A stretch of DNA of 64,000 nucleotides from contig NSJX01000013.1 in the NCBI GenBank assembly GCA_002286715.1, positions 521,216 to 585,215 of the forward strand. The letters run 5' to 3'. The DNA is from Dentipellis sp. KUC8613. Its lineage: Eukaryota > Basidiomycota > Agaricomycetes > Russulales > Hericiaceae. Below are positions 10,001 to 22,188 of this stretch, piece by piece (the first letter of the stretch is position 1; the number at the start of each line of letters is the position of its first letter). The notes below the pieces were generated by a model, which was given only the letters and a program-made list of their open reading frames with translations, was not told the origin of the DNA and searched no databases. The position numbers and the translations under genes are program-made.

Positions 10001-12740
10001 GGGTCGTGACTGGCGTCGGCGCGGGAGGGTGGGGCCACTCAGAGATTAGATTCGAAGTCATGTTGATGCGGCGCAAAGAGCCGCAATTCCACAGGCTGGC
10101 GGGGACCTTCCCGAGGTTGTTGTTGTGGACATCGAGGCGCTCGAGCTTCTGCAGGCGACCGATGCTCGCTGGGAGGCCATCGAGAGAGTTATCCGAGCAC
10201 GAGAAGGACACGAGGTGGCTGAGCTCGCCAAGCGACTCGGGGATCGATCGGAAGTTGTTGTAGTCGAGATTGAGCACTTCAAGAGACGTCAGCTGCGCGA
10301 GGGCCAGATCATCGAGGGAGGAGAGTTTCGCGTGTGAGATGTTCAGAGTTGTGAGCGCAAGAGGAATTTGGCCGATGGGACCAGGAACCAGAGTGAGCTG
10401 CGTGATGTCATTGTGAGAGACGTCGACTTTAGCAACGCAGGGACCAGCTGAGAGATCCAAGGCGTGTACAGCGTTGTAGTTCACGCGAAGCTCTTCCAAA
10501 CGGGGTAACATCGCCACGACCGCGAGATCCTCGATGTTGTTCCGCCTGCAGTCGAGCTGGCGCAGGTTCTGAAGTTTACTGCAGCCGTCGGGGAAACGGT
10601 TGATACGATTGCCTACGATGACTAGACGCTCGAGATTGCACAACTGCCCAATGTCGTCCGGAAGCTCAGAAATCATGTTGAACGAGATATCGAGCTCTGT
10701 GAGCCCTTCCATCTTACACAGCACCTCAGGAAACACCTGGAATTTGTTGTTCGAGATGTTCACGATACGAAGGGAGCGCAGCCGGGGGAAATACCACGGC
10801 AAGGTTTCCATCCGGTTGTTTTGAACCATGAGGTTGGTGAGCTCCGGTATACGATCGAGCCCAACATCCAAATCGGCAATGCGATTACAGGATAGGTCCA
10901 ACCCGAAGAGGGTTGTACAGTGCCGTACGCTCTGGGGAACCTTCTTGATGGACATGTTGGATAGTCGAAGCTCTTGCAAGCCCGTACATGATTGTACAAA
11001 GTCTAGCGGAATCTCGACCATGGGATTGCGCGAGAGGTTGAGGCATCGAATAGCTTCTGCATGGCGGTAGAGCGCTATAGGTATGGTGCGCAGGCTTTTG
11101 TTAGTCAAGTCAATCTCATCCCAGTTGTTGAAGACGAGATCCTCCTCCTAGAAGATCGGTATGAGAAAATGTCTCGCAGTCATCTCACCATCCGACGTAC
11201 CGGTGGGCCTAGAACGTTACTCTTGTATACAAATTTAAGTAAGAAACTCAAATCTTCCTCGCCGAGTAACTCGAGGCCATCGGCGACGTCATAGCCGGCT
11301 TGTTCCAGACGTCTTCGCACAATGTCCGCAGGACGTTCGGTGTGTGCGAGAATACGCTCTGAGATAACAACATTAGCGCATATACCCACTCTGTGTGCGA
11401 TCAGGCTCACCTCGTCCCCGCTCTTTCAAATATAGCCGATAGACGTCGCTATCACTGCTCTTTAATTTCCCTTTGAGCAGGGGTATCAAAGTTGAGACAG
11501 TGACAGCTAGGCCGAGCGAAAGCACGTGGTACGTGTTGTTGGCCAAATGAACACGGATCTTGTATGTACTGCTGGTCGGGGGCTTCGTCGGCTTCGTCGT
11601 CGTCGTCGCTCTCCTCCGGCTCTTGCGTTTGCTTGGCGCCGAACCGTGGCCGCCGTCATGCGGCGACGTGTCAGGCGTCTGCTTAGGCGCGGAGCCCTCT
11701 TCCGAGCTGGAGTACTCCGGTTCCTGGTCCGGGTCGTCGTGCTTGTCAACTGCCCAACTTTCAGGGGGGTCCCACTCCGTCTCGAGATCGCCTTTGATGG
11801 GTGGGAGTAACTGCTGTGGGACAACCACGGGAGCGATAGGTATTGGCGGTCTTGTCCTCGGTGACACCTTACGATCGAAGTTGAGATGCGCCTTGCGCGC
11901 GTGGACGGTGCTGGGCATAAACGGATCGTGAAACATGGGCTTCATGTGGGGCGGTGACTCGCTCGGCTGGGGAGGACTACTGCTGAAAAACACGTCGTCA
12001 GACCCCTGCAGACTGACCGCGCCGGCGGAGCTGGTGATTGGAACGGCATCGGGAGCTGGAGGTACGGGGGGCGGGGGAGGGAGACGCGATCGGTCAATGA
12101 TGCCATCCATCTTCTCAATATCGAGGTCAAGCTGAACCTCCGGCTCCTCGGATGCTGTTGACGACGTGTTGGTCGGCGGCGTCGCGCCCTTCTTCTTTTC
12201 CCGGGCCTTTTCCTTCTTCAGAGTCCGTGAGGGGGTGGGACCAAGGGAAAGAAATGAGGACTCCTGGCTGATGTAGGATGGCAGAGGGGGCGGTAGGGAC
12301 GCAGAAGAGGGATATTCATGCTCGTCAGAATCGAGGCGGGGCTTGCTACGCGAACGTTTGAGCCGGTTAAAAAGATTCATGGACGATTTCTGCTTGCGGG
12401 GTTCATGGCGGTCGACCGAGCTGCTTGCAATGCTTCCGTCGACGCTGCGAGACTGGGAGTCGCCGCGACTGGGCGCCGAGCGCTGGGGCGAGAATGCGGC
12501 GATGGAGGCCTTTGCATTGAAGCCAAAGGAGCGAGGCTGCTTGGGCGGAGGAGTTGGCTGGCGAACGGGGTCAGACAAAGAGCAAGGAGGAAAGAAAGAA
12601 AGACGTACAGGCTCGTCTGGGAGATTCCAGGGAGCGATGTCGACGGAGGAGTCGCGGGGGCCAAAGGCAAGGGCGTCCTGAGAGAGGTAGTGGGGGTTGT
12701 GCATGAAGACGTCGGAAGCCATGGAGGACTTGCGGGCCAC
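7079..12740 (-). CDS. CYR1: Adenylate cyclase with Ras-association, LRR, PP2C-like and cyclase domains
   Basis: This enzyme makes cAMP from ATP and is the upstream component of the fungal cAMP-PKA pathway; it is membrane-associated and activated by Ras and G-alpha. Exons 12740-12609, 12557-11411, 11358-11201, 11147-9499 and 9437-7079 give 1,814 residues, close to the size of other fungal Cyr1/Uac1 proteins. In order: a disordered Pro/Ser-rich N terminus, a Ras-association domain (about residues 350-410), some 15-20 leucine-rich repeats, a PP2C-like domain (DNLGRG, then ANSGLWD), the class III cyclase domain beginning TLVFTDIRNSTHLWE, and a C-terminal tail of the kind that binds the cyclase-associated protein. 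Metal-binding Asp residues are visible in VFTDIRNS and further on in KTEGDAFM. The 51-base first intron is a multiple of three with no stop, so retention would add 17 residues. It is divergent from the NIPA gene. Confidence 0.96.
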
Positions 12741-13069
12741 AAAGGCAGTACCATGACGCTTTCCTAAATCTGATTAATGCATCCTCTTTATCGCCGTCTC
12801 CTCCGGCCGCCCGGCCGCTGCACCGCGTCGCGACCGGCGGCGCCGCCCCGCGCGCTGGCTGAGGCGCGTCACTGCATTCCACATGAACGTGAACTTCTGA
12901 ATTAGTCTCTCCACCACACAAGAGTCCGGCACTCATTATCTGCCAGGCTCCCCCATGTCCTCCACCTCCCCCTCCCCGTCCGCCTCTTCATCCGCTGCGG
13001 CCGGCGAGATCAAGCTCCCAAGTTCCCTGAAGGCTCGTCAACCGTTGCGTCGTTACCGCTCCAGGCTGA
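12741..13069. promoter_or_regulatory. Divergent promoter region of CYR1 and the NIPA transporter
   Basis: About 330 bases separate the two start codons, so the two genes probably share a bidirectional promoter. A run of CTCCGGCCGCCCGGCCGC-like GC boxes lies near 12800-12850. An in-frame upstream ATG at 12955 begins a Ser-rich reading frame that could be an alternative N terminus for the transporter, but no clean splice joins it. Confidence 0.45.
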
Positions 13070-15624
13070 ATGTCTCTACAGATCGTGGGCATCATTCTCG
13101 CCGTCGCGAGTGGTGTTCTCATCGGCTGCAGCTTTGTATTCAAGAAGAAAGGCTTGCTACGCTCCCAAGCTGGCCAAACGGCCGGCGAGGGCGTCGCGTA
13201 TCTCAAGTCGGTGCGTGTCACCCGCTCTCTGAGCTCGGACTTGTTGAATTGACCGTGTATTTCAGGTTCTATGGTGGACAGGCATGATCAGTACGCCCCA
13301 AGCGCCATTGTCTTTGACGGTTTACTCATATATGCTCTAGTGATGATTGCTGGGGAGCTATGCAACTTCGCAGGTGCGGCATGCGACCCCTGTTTCAGAA
13401 CGCAACTGACGGCCTTCTAGCATATGCCTTCGTGGAGGCTCTTGTAGTAGTAAGTGCCATTCAGGTCGCTATATTCTTACCTATTGAGCATCTCGCAGAC
13501 ACCTCTCGGCGCTCTCTCTGTAGTCATATCGGCGATACTTTCCTCACTCTTTCTCAACGAGAAACTCACATTCTTCGGATGGCTCGGTTGCGGCCTTAGT
13601 ATTGTATGCCACCTCTCTCTGCCACCAAACTATGTCTGACGCCGCGCATAGATTGGGTCAACCATCATCGCTTTGAACAGTGCGTTGTCTATGCAACATA
13701 GTCGTCTGCCCAACCTCTGACCGTATCCGTTCCCAGGCCCGCCAGAACCGACGGTCGGCCAGATCAGAGAATTCCAAAAGCTCTTTCTCTCAGTCGGTTT
13801 CTTGGTGTATGCTGGAGTCCTCATCGCCATCGCTCTTTCAATCATATTCTACTTCGGCCCAAAGTAAGTCAGCACGCCCTTCGAATCCCAATGGACCCTC
13901 GGCCCTATCCTCGGCACTATCCTCACCGCCTTCGGCCAGCCCGAATGATCCGTCCATACTGAACTTCACCTTTGAATAGATATGGCAGCAAGAACATGAT
14001 ATGGTACATCTTGGTCTGCAGTGTAATTGGCGGTATCAGTGTCAGTGTTACAACTGGCCTTGGGTCGGCGATTGTTACGACTGCTATGGGCGACAACCAG
14101 GTCAGTTGCGCACCGCCCCCCAAAATTGTTATTGTTGACCCGTTTCCTGTTCAGTTCAAATATTGGTTCATTTATTTTCTGCTTGCATTCGTTGCTGTAA
14201 CATTAAGTAAGTGCATCTGCAGGGCCGTTCTGGCAGCTGTGCTCATACATCACAGTCACGGAAGTGTTCTATCTCAACAAGGCGCTAGCCATGTTCAATA
14301 CCGGTAAGCGCTACTGACACTATCATCGACACTCGATGCTGACCATCCCTGTTTACAGCAATGGGTGAGTGTCCGCAGCCCGAGGTGTTCTGTATTTCTC
14401 GCTGACTTCCTGTCAGTTACCCCGACATATTATGTCATATGTAAGTCCTCATCCCCGAAGTCGGAAAGCGTCTTCTCACAACGGCCTTTAGTCACATTCT
14501 GTTCCATGGTCACGACTGTGGTATGTGCAAGACAATACGGCCGGGACTTCCGATGGGCTGACGTGTTACAGGTTCTGTTTCAAGGCCTCAAGGCCTCCGC
14601 GCAACAAATCATCACTATAGTCATGGGCTTCTTGACGATTTGCGTCGGCATCACCATTCTCCAAATGTCGAAGGTGGACCCGACCGAGTTCAAGTCCCTG
14701 GACCGGCGCTCGACCATCCTTCTGCAAGCCGCGCGCAAACAGACCGAAGCGGTCGAGGAGAAAAACGCGACTGGAATAGAAGATCCTGGCATCGATACAC
14801 TGCGCGGATCCTTCGGCACCTTCGGAAGCATTATCCGCGCACGCAGCGCCCGGCGCCTCAGCCAATCGAGTCGCGGGTCGAGTCGCTTCGCCGGCGCGGC
14901 GGGGCGCTACAGCGACCTCGAGCGCATGCCGGGCACACCAGAATCACGCAAGTCCGCGCTGGGCGCAAACGACCCGCTGGCGGGCATGAAGCGGCATCAG
15001 CTGTGGGACGCGCCGATGCCGCCGTATGGGGACAGCGACTCGGAGCGGATATCAATGCAGAGCCGCCCGTCGACGGCACGCAAGCAGACGATCAAGTTCG
15101 ACGTGGAAGACGTGGTCCACCAGTATCCGCGCACGGGCGCTGCAGGCGATGCGTCGGCGACACACGAACACAGGCTTGCGCTGCATTCGCCTGGGGTCAC
15201 GCCGCCGGTCGAAGCGCTGGATTCAGTACAGGAGCTCGTATCGCCGCCGGGGCTCGAAGGCGAGGACGCTGTGCGCTCCGCGCCGCCACGGATCGGAACG
15301 CACGGCATAGACGAGCACCGCGCGACTGATCCGTTCGACGGCTCGCCATCGACAACCACGCTTGCATCGTTCCCGTCGACATCGGTGACGTCGCTGTATG
15401 AAGACGCGCAGTCACAACCACGGCAACACAGGCGGTACCAGCGGTCGTCGTCGAGCTCGCGCGACTACCCCAAGGGCGACAAACGCGACGACGCAGAGGA
15501 GTCGATGCGGTTGTGGAACCGCAGCAGCGAGGAGGACGAGCGGGACGACGGCGAGGGTGGCTCGTCGCCCCCGATAGGCGGCATACGACTCGTCACGAGT
15601 TCGTCCAAGCCGACGCCATTCTGA
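13070..15624 (+). CDS. NIPA-type magnesium transporter with long cytosolic tail
   Basis: This is a member of the NIPA/DUF803 family, multi-pass membrane carriers for Mg2+ in the drug/metabolite transporter fold. Many short exons splice to about nine hydrophobic segments between 13070 and 14700. Family blocks are clear: ILAVASGVLIGCSFVFKKKGL at the start, AGELCNFAAYAF, then TPLGALSVVISAILSS, FLNEKLTFFGWLGC, and the late block TPTYYVIFTFCSMVTT. The last exon (about 14574-15624) leaves the membrane and adds some 300 residues of disordered, Ser/Arg-rich cytosolic tail with an RSARRLSQSSRGSSR basic patch, much longer than in animal NIPA proteins. The chosen start is the ATG at 13070 because the conserved block begins immediately after it. 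Family assignment is firm; the ion specificity is inferred from the family. Confidence 0.9.
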
Positions 15625-16360
15625 GGGTGCGGATGCGGATGTAGAGATTATGTTTCCTGGGTTCCTCGTTTTCCTCGCGCTGTTCCGTTGTAGCCTGGCT
15701 CGGTCGGGAACCGGGGCGGGTGTGTATCATAGACCCTCTGGACATTCGGACGACTTTCACGATCTAATGTTGTTTCACCTAATTTTACTTATTTGGATTG
15801 CGTGGAATAGATACCGATGCTGCAACTTGCAAGTGGGATGCAATGCTCGGAGGTCACCCGGTCGCGCGCAACGTGGTTGGTTGCCCTCTTGCTAGTTTGT
15901 GCCGACATGGGATGCGGAGGTTGTATGCAGATCGGTGCTCGCCATTGGCCACGCTTCATTGCTCTCCTCCGGCATCCCATGAAACCTTACGCGGTGTCAT
16001 AAATCACACGGTGGGGAGAGCCTTCGCTCCGACAGCGAGAGGACCAAGCAAGTATGAGAGATTATCATTCCATATCCGGGCGATAGGGTACATAGAGCAA
16101 GAACAGGTGACGACGAGATGACAGCACGAAAGCGGGAGAGCGACACAGGACGAGAGCGAGATGGGCGATATGGACAAGTATGGATGCATGGAGGCGTCAC
16201 GATAGGAATTAACAGTCCAGGACAGCGGGGAAAGAGAGATGAGTAAGCCAGGGACCAAGGGATGTTCCCGGCGAATAGATAAACGTGGGCATGCATACCA
16301 TGCTCCCGCACAGCGCGGCACGGAGCACCCTTTGACAATTAAACGACCCCGGCACCCGCT
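15625..16360. other. Convergent intergenic region
   Basis: About 740 bases lie between the 3' ends of the transporter and the Zn2Cys6 gene. I see no conserved reading frame, RNA gene or repeat. It presumably holds both 3' untranslated regions. Confidence 0.4.
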
Positions 16361-18358
16361 CTACGGAGGCGAGGCACGGCGAGGCACGTAGCGCACGCGT
16401 GGCCCGTCCTCCGCGATATCGAGCCCGCGCGGCGTGAGCCTCCGCTGCCCACGGTGCGACTTGAGCGGGTATTCGCATATCAGATGACGCCGTGCGCATT
16501 GGCTGTGGAAGACGCGTCAGTGCATATACGGAGAAGGACTGAACGAGCACGACACTGTCCCGCTGGCAGTGTGGGGCGATCGCGCACGATAAGGGAACGT
16601 GACGCTGCGGCGAGCGAAACGGAGAAACGGGTGCGAACCACATGCGACGGCACCCTGCCCCCGCGTATAAAGGCCCAGCGGCGCGAACTTGGAAGACCCC
16701 GCGCCTGCACTCGCACCCGCGATCGTGCGGCACCCCACACCTGCCGCGCAGGAAGGAAAGGTAAGGAGAGATCACTTACTTGCATGTCCTGTCTGGATTG
16801 TCCGGCGACGGGTGGCCACATGCGATCTTGCGTCCCCGACAGAAGAAGCAGGCGAGGAACTGCTCCTTCTTCGGCTTCTTCGCGATCCCGCCGCGTCGAG
16901 AGCCGCTGGCGCCGCCGCGACGATGGCTCGGCGTCGCCACGGGGGTTTGCACGGGACTGTCGTCCTCGTCGCTGTACTTGAGGGGCACGGGGGTCTGCGA
17001 CTGCATCGAAGTCGACGCGGTAGGGTACGGGCCGGAGGCCACGACGATGCGCCCGGTGCTCGTGCCCTGCACCGGACCCAACGCGCCCTGCAGCGAGCTT
17101 GGCGGGCTCGCGTGCAGCTTCGTGGTGTCGGCGTGCATCTGCGACGCGGGCGACACCACGGTGAAGGCGGCGGCATGATCCTCCGGGAGCTCCACCAGCT
17201 CATCGGGTTCCTCCTTAATGACGTTGCCGAATTCCTGTTTGATGACTGGCTCTGGGGAGCGCGAGGTGCTTGCGGTGGGTGACATGCGCATGAGAGACAT
17301 AGGCGGGAGGGGCGGGACACATGGTGGAGGCGGAAGGGCGGGCGATGCCGGGGGAGGAACCTGGTATTGGGATCCATCGTGGGCAGAGAGAAGGCCCATC
17401 GGAGGGCTCCCCTGCGCCGAGGGGTCGATCGCGCCCTCAACAGGGCTATGGAGGCTGGAGACAGACGGATAAGTGGGCTGGGGAGCAGTCAGAGAGGGGC
17501 CTTGAAGCTGTAGTTGCTGGGAGGCGGGTGGAGGGGCAGAGGGGAGCTGAAGCTGTTGGAAAGCGGGGATCTGGGAGTACTGGACGTTGCTGCGACGTTG
17601 CGACATCTATTCAGCAGAGGAAGTGATTGTTGAATATCGGAGACTTCTGAATGTATCTGGGACTCACGTTGCCGCACTCGTCGATCTCGGAGGGGTCCTG
17701 CCATGGCGCGATAAAACCGCGTGCTATATGGCCTTGATCAGAAGGACCACTGAAGCTATTGCCGCGTGCGGAGGTAGGCGGCATAACGCCGCGTCCGCGC
17801 GACGCGTCTGGCATCTCATTACCATTGGGATTGAAGTTCGTCGCTCCGTGTAAGGTTGAATAAGTGGACACAGGTGGCGGGGCAGCGGAACGTAGTTCTG
17901 AGAATGCCCCCGTATGCTGCGGGTATTCTGCGAACTGCACGCCCGAACCACTGACAACTGTCTGTCTGCCTGAGCTCTGAGGATCATGGTACTCCTGCTG
18001 CGTGCCATAGACGCGTTCCGAGGGCCACTGCGCTGCGTGCGACGTGGCGTGCATGTCAGGAACGTGCTGGGAATCGCCAGGCGACAGCGCGTAGCTCGGT
18101 GAGTAATGTTGCTGCATGACGGAGAAGTCGTGTCAGCAAACGATGCAGCCTGGCAGTTTTGAATATACTCACCTGGTACGACGTGACGCTATCAGTTGGG
18201 GAGGACAGTTCGCCTGAGGGGCCCGCTACAGGGTACTGTTGCGATTCTAGGTAGCCCTCGTACGCCTCAGGCTGCTCAACTCCATAATGGTATGGCCAGG
18301 AGTCGATTGCCGCGCCATAATAGTCAACACTGGGATCGAGCGGAAGCAGATGGGACAT
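16361..18358 (-). CDS. Zn2Cys6 transcription factor with C-terminal zinc cluster
   Basis: This is a probable nuclear DNA-binding regulator. The N-terminal exons (18358 to about 18172, about 18115-17668, 17606-16780) encode a disordered Tyr/Pro/Gln/Ser-rich region with two acidic patches including VIKQEF and VIKEEPDE, which resemble sumoylation sites. Next come a basic stretch (RRGGASGSRRGG, KKPKKEQ) and the cluster: ACFFCRGRKIACG, then RTCN at the exon end. A last exon at 16502-16361 supplies QCARRHLICEYP and ends with a stop. Splicing at 16779/16503 therefore rebuilds all six cysteines and gives the TCNQC form I know from basidiomycete members. The intron is 277 bases, far longer than others here. 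The cluster at the C terminus rather than the N terminus is a known arrangement in Agaricomycetes. Target genes are unknown. Confidence 0.85.
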
Positions 18359-21300
18359 TGCGCGAACGGAGGCAAAGCTGAGCGAGCGCAGGGGCAGGAA
18401 GGAGCGTGATATAAAGCCCCCGCCTGCCTGTGGTTCCTGAAGTTGGTTAGTACAGAATTGGCCTTGGGAAGCGGGCCACGCTCACGAGATGTGTCACAGA
18501 CGCAAATTATTGTATTCTCTCAAATGGAGCACTTGATTTGCTTGATGCCGAGCGAGTCAAGATCTCGCGATGTCGATGCTAGTGCCGAAATCCGGACTGG
18601 CCCCTGGGACTGCTATCTAGAGCCTGCTGGCTCGAAGACATCTGAGCAAGGAGCTTGGGAGTAGAACCGTTCGCTAAAGACTGGTTTGAGTTTGATACTC
18701 CAGGAGGAAGGGTTTTCCGGACCCGTGTCCAGTCAGATGATACATCCTTTCCCCCATTGGTCCACCTCGATGGAGAAATAAACATACACAAGGACCCACA
18801 TTTTCTATCTCTATCGGATTCTCGCTTGCTCCCAAGTCAAGAAACGCCAGTGCTACTTCGTGCCATGTCGTCTCTAGGCATTGACATTTTGACACAGTGG
18901 ATGGGGGAGATGTGGAGTTGCCAAGCTGAGTACAAGGCCTTTATGCGCGGTGATGGAGGCGCGCGTCGAATATGCCGTCACGGTTCTAGCCGCGACGGTC
19001 GTACCTTTCGTAGGGAGCCGTATCCCCTCGCCAATCCTGATTACAGCCGACCTCCTCTTGTCAGGTGCTGCTTCTTCGCATCCGTCGTTTCACCGTGCTG
19101 CGCGAATTAATTAGGCGACGTATGTAAACGTAGCTAGCTATACCCGAGGCCTGCACCTGTCTAATACAATCGCACGAGATCCCTCTTCTCCCGCGCCAAT
19201 GATACAATCCAACTGAGATGATCCGCGAAAGAGGCTTTGCATGACTCGAAAAGTAGCATGATTTTCTGTCAGAGGGTCGCCCTATGAGTAAGAAACGACG
19301 ATGTCCCTGTCATATGACGGGCTGAATCCAGCACTTCACTGGACCATACATACTTCAATGAGTACAAAGCAGAAGTTTCACCTTACCTTCCTTTGCTTAA
19401 GGGAAACAAGGCTCGATCGTCTTTGGCGCCGTGCGGGGTAGGCGGCTGCTAGAAGTTGATACGATGGCTTGTCACGCGCAGCTTGAACCAGTCCGAACCT
19501 ACGCAAAGAAAAGACAGTCATTGTTATCGACATAGCATGCCGACTGGAAGGCGTTCGAAGTCGTAAATTTGCTCGACCCTTCAGGAACCTAGCGTATTTA
19601 GCGACCGAGACGGAAAACGCGCGGCTGAGAACGGCCGCACGTTTACAACGCGCAGCGCACGAGCCCTGCATGAGGCTATCAATATATCCACACTGATAGG
19701 CCTGCCTGCGACTGCAGAATTACCAGCCCCACGGGCATCTCTGATAACACTTCTCCCAGTGCCATGAACAGCAATCCCGTGTGCGCCTGGACAATGCAAG
19801 AACCATGACATGTCTTGGAACACGTCCGGACCAGCCTCACAGACTGAATATGGATATTGGAGATCAGCGATGGCGGCGCGGGAACAACAGACACCGATAT
19901 CCGATAGCGGTCTGGTGGGAATATTCGAGATGATCCCATTTTGGTGACAAAGAGCGTAACAGAAGATATCGGGTGCGGACCATTCGAGCAGGAACGCATT
20001 GAGTAAGGCATGTTCCTACAGGACCCATTGCTAGCCACTGGATGAAAATTGCCACGGTCTTGAGCTTGACGCACTGTACGTTCTATATTGTGTGCTGCCC
20101 CGAAATAAAGCAAAGGGTCAGGAGAGATAACATGGGTAAGGCTGGAAAGAACAGGACGTCGTCTGGCGACTTGCCCACATAGCATCGGTAGATAAAATTC
20201 CCGGAAACGTCACAAGAGAAACACTGAAACAGGTAGAGCTAGCCGACTCGTTGCCCTGTCACCCGACGCCACAAAACCGTGTCTTCGACAAGACTACTCA
20301 GAGTCCCTGTGGAATTGTGACGTGCCCGCATGATCTGCTGTATAGAAAGAAGGCTACGTCGTGAGGCGCCGAGATCAAGGCTCGCGCGCCCCCTGGGCGC
20401 GACCAGGCGCGACCACGCACACCGCGTAGTGAGGCGAGCCGCAGACGGAGCCCGGTGACAGCTTCGCTTCGCGAGATTCGGGACGCATGGCAGATATATT
20501 TCACATAATCGCACCCGCCGCGGAGGTTGGGCGGTCGTTGTGTGTACTTACCGACTCCAAAGGTCCGGCACTCTGTGAATCGCAGCAGCGGTGACACTAG
20601 TGTCGATGCGTCCCATGGTCAAGTGAATGTGGCCGCACCCTCGTCAGGGACTGCAGATCCCGACGCGAAGTTATCTGGATATGGGCTGAAGTGGTGGGCG
20701 TGGTGTCGGTGGCGTTGAATAGATCTGTCAATATCATAAGACTAAACGTCAATCAAAAAGCTCGTTCAATGGTAAGGGTCTCACATGTACATGTGCACGA
20801 TGCGGAACCGTCACGGCAGAGCGCTTGCGTTCCTGGCAAGAGCCGGCGCATTCAAAGGTCGAGAAGGCTGCTGCCGGCCAATCCTTGTGGTCAATGTGCC
20901 GACCGAGACATGACGACTATACCAGTGGCTGATTTCGGCCTGTATATCGCGAGACGAAGGACGCACACGCGTACTGCAGGTTCCTTCAACTGCTGTGGCA
21001 CAACGAAAATTTGCGCGTTACCTAAAGACCGTAGTGTCGGGACTGTATAGCCTATGTGTCATAAGATGTTTAGATCTGAAGTGCTTCCGGGAATGTACAT
21101 ACCGCAACATCCCATTGGAGAAGCCCAATATCCTGAAGGGGAGCTCGGGGCTGGTACCAACGGAAGCTTGATCGTAGCAAGCCATACCCCACAACGATGA
21201 CAGGTTGACCCGAGACCAAAGGGTAGTTCCGATTCGGAATTCTAGGTTTAGTATAAGCTGCTCTCAGTTGGCCAACGAGTTTCATGCTTAGAGGAAGGGT

Positions 21301-22188
21301 AAAGAGATTCCTGTTTGCAACTGAGTACAAATTTGAGGATATGCATAGTACCTCACCGTCTGCTAGGTGATACACCGATATTACCGGCTCCGAGACAGCG
21401 CAAGAACAACGTTGGGAGTTCTTGAGATCGGCCAGAGCGTCATTCCCGTATATCCACCGTGAAGTGCGAATCTGTACGCTATTCCGTACTGTACTCCTAA
21501 GTTTAGCCGAGTGAGGGAAGATGACCGGTTTGCTTCATGAAATCAGAGCGGGCGCTGGTTTGAATAACAGCAAAAGTAGTACTGTATCTTTACCAAGCAT
21601 TATCGCATAGGTGCAGAAAGAGGTGAGCCTCTTACGCACCTGATGATTACTGATGTCGTCGGCCTCGGAACCGTCCAAAAGTCTCGAGAAGAAGGAGGGC
21701 CCGAAACGGTAGGACGCTTGTCGCCAGTGCCGACGGTCGTTTGGAAACCGCGAGCTCTTCTCGATGCGTATTTCGCGTTATGAGACCCAAACTGAAGACA
21801 TCGAAGGTGGGGAAAATTGAATGACGACAAGGGTTCGAGCTCTAGGGTTACACGTTACACTGCAATGAAGTCGCCATGCTGCAGTGTACAGAGTAAAGAA
21901 ATAGCGTGAGTGCGTCGCCGACGGGATCGAGCGTAGGATCGGCCGGCCCGGCCTGGGTGCGTATTAGACGCTCCGAATTGCGTCTGGTTGGTGTCTAGTT
22001 TCTCTTGACTGAGCTCACTTATGACGACCTCCTCCTATGCGATGACTTCACTATAGCTTAGCCTAAATGTTTACAGACCCCTACGATCCGTGTAAAAAGG
22101 CGAACATTGCGCCTCGCTGATTTCCGTTCTCTCACCGACAGATTCGGACCATTTCCTGAACCCATATTCATCCCAATCCCTGAGATCC
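18359..22188. other. Gene-poor 3.8-kb stretch
   Basis: No reading frame here has convincing codon use, splice structure or family resemblance. The longest, about 150 codons at 18655-19110 (plus), has no recognisable domain. The part just after 18358 is the promoter of the Zn2Cys6 gene. The rest could be decayed sequence or long non-coding RNA; nothing in the bases decides between these. Confidence 0.5.

Noticed and set aside
18655..19110. 151-codon open frame on the plus strand
   Set aside because: No family motif, no convincing promoter, and it lies in gene-poor DNA; chance is likely.
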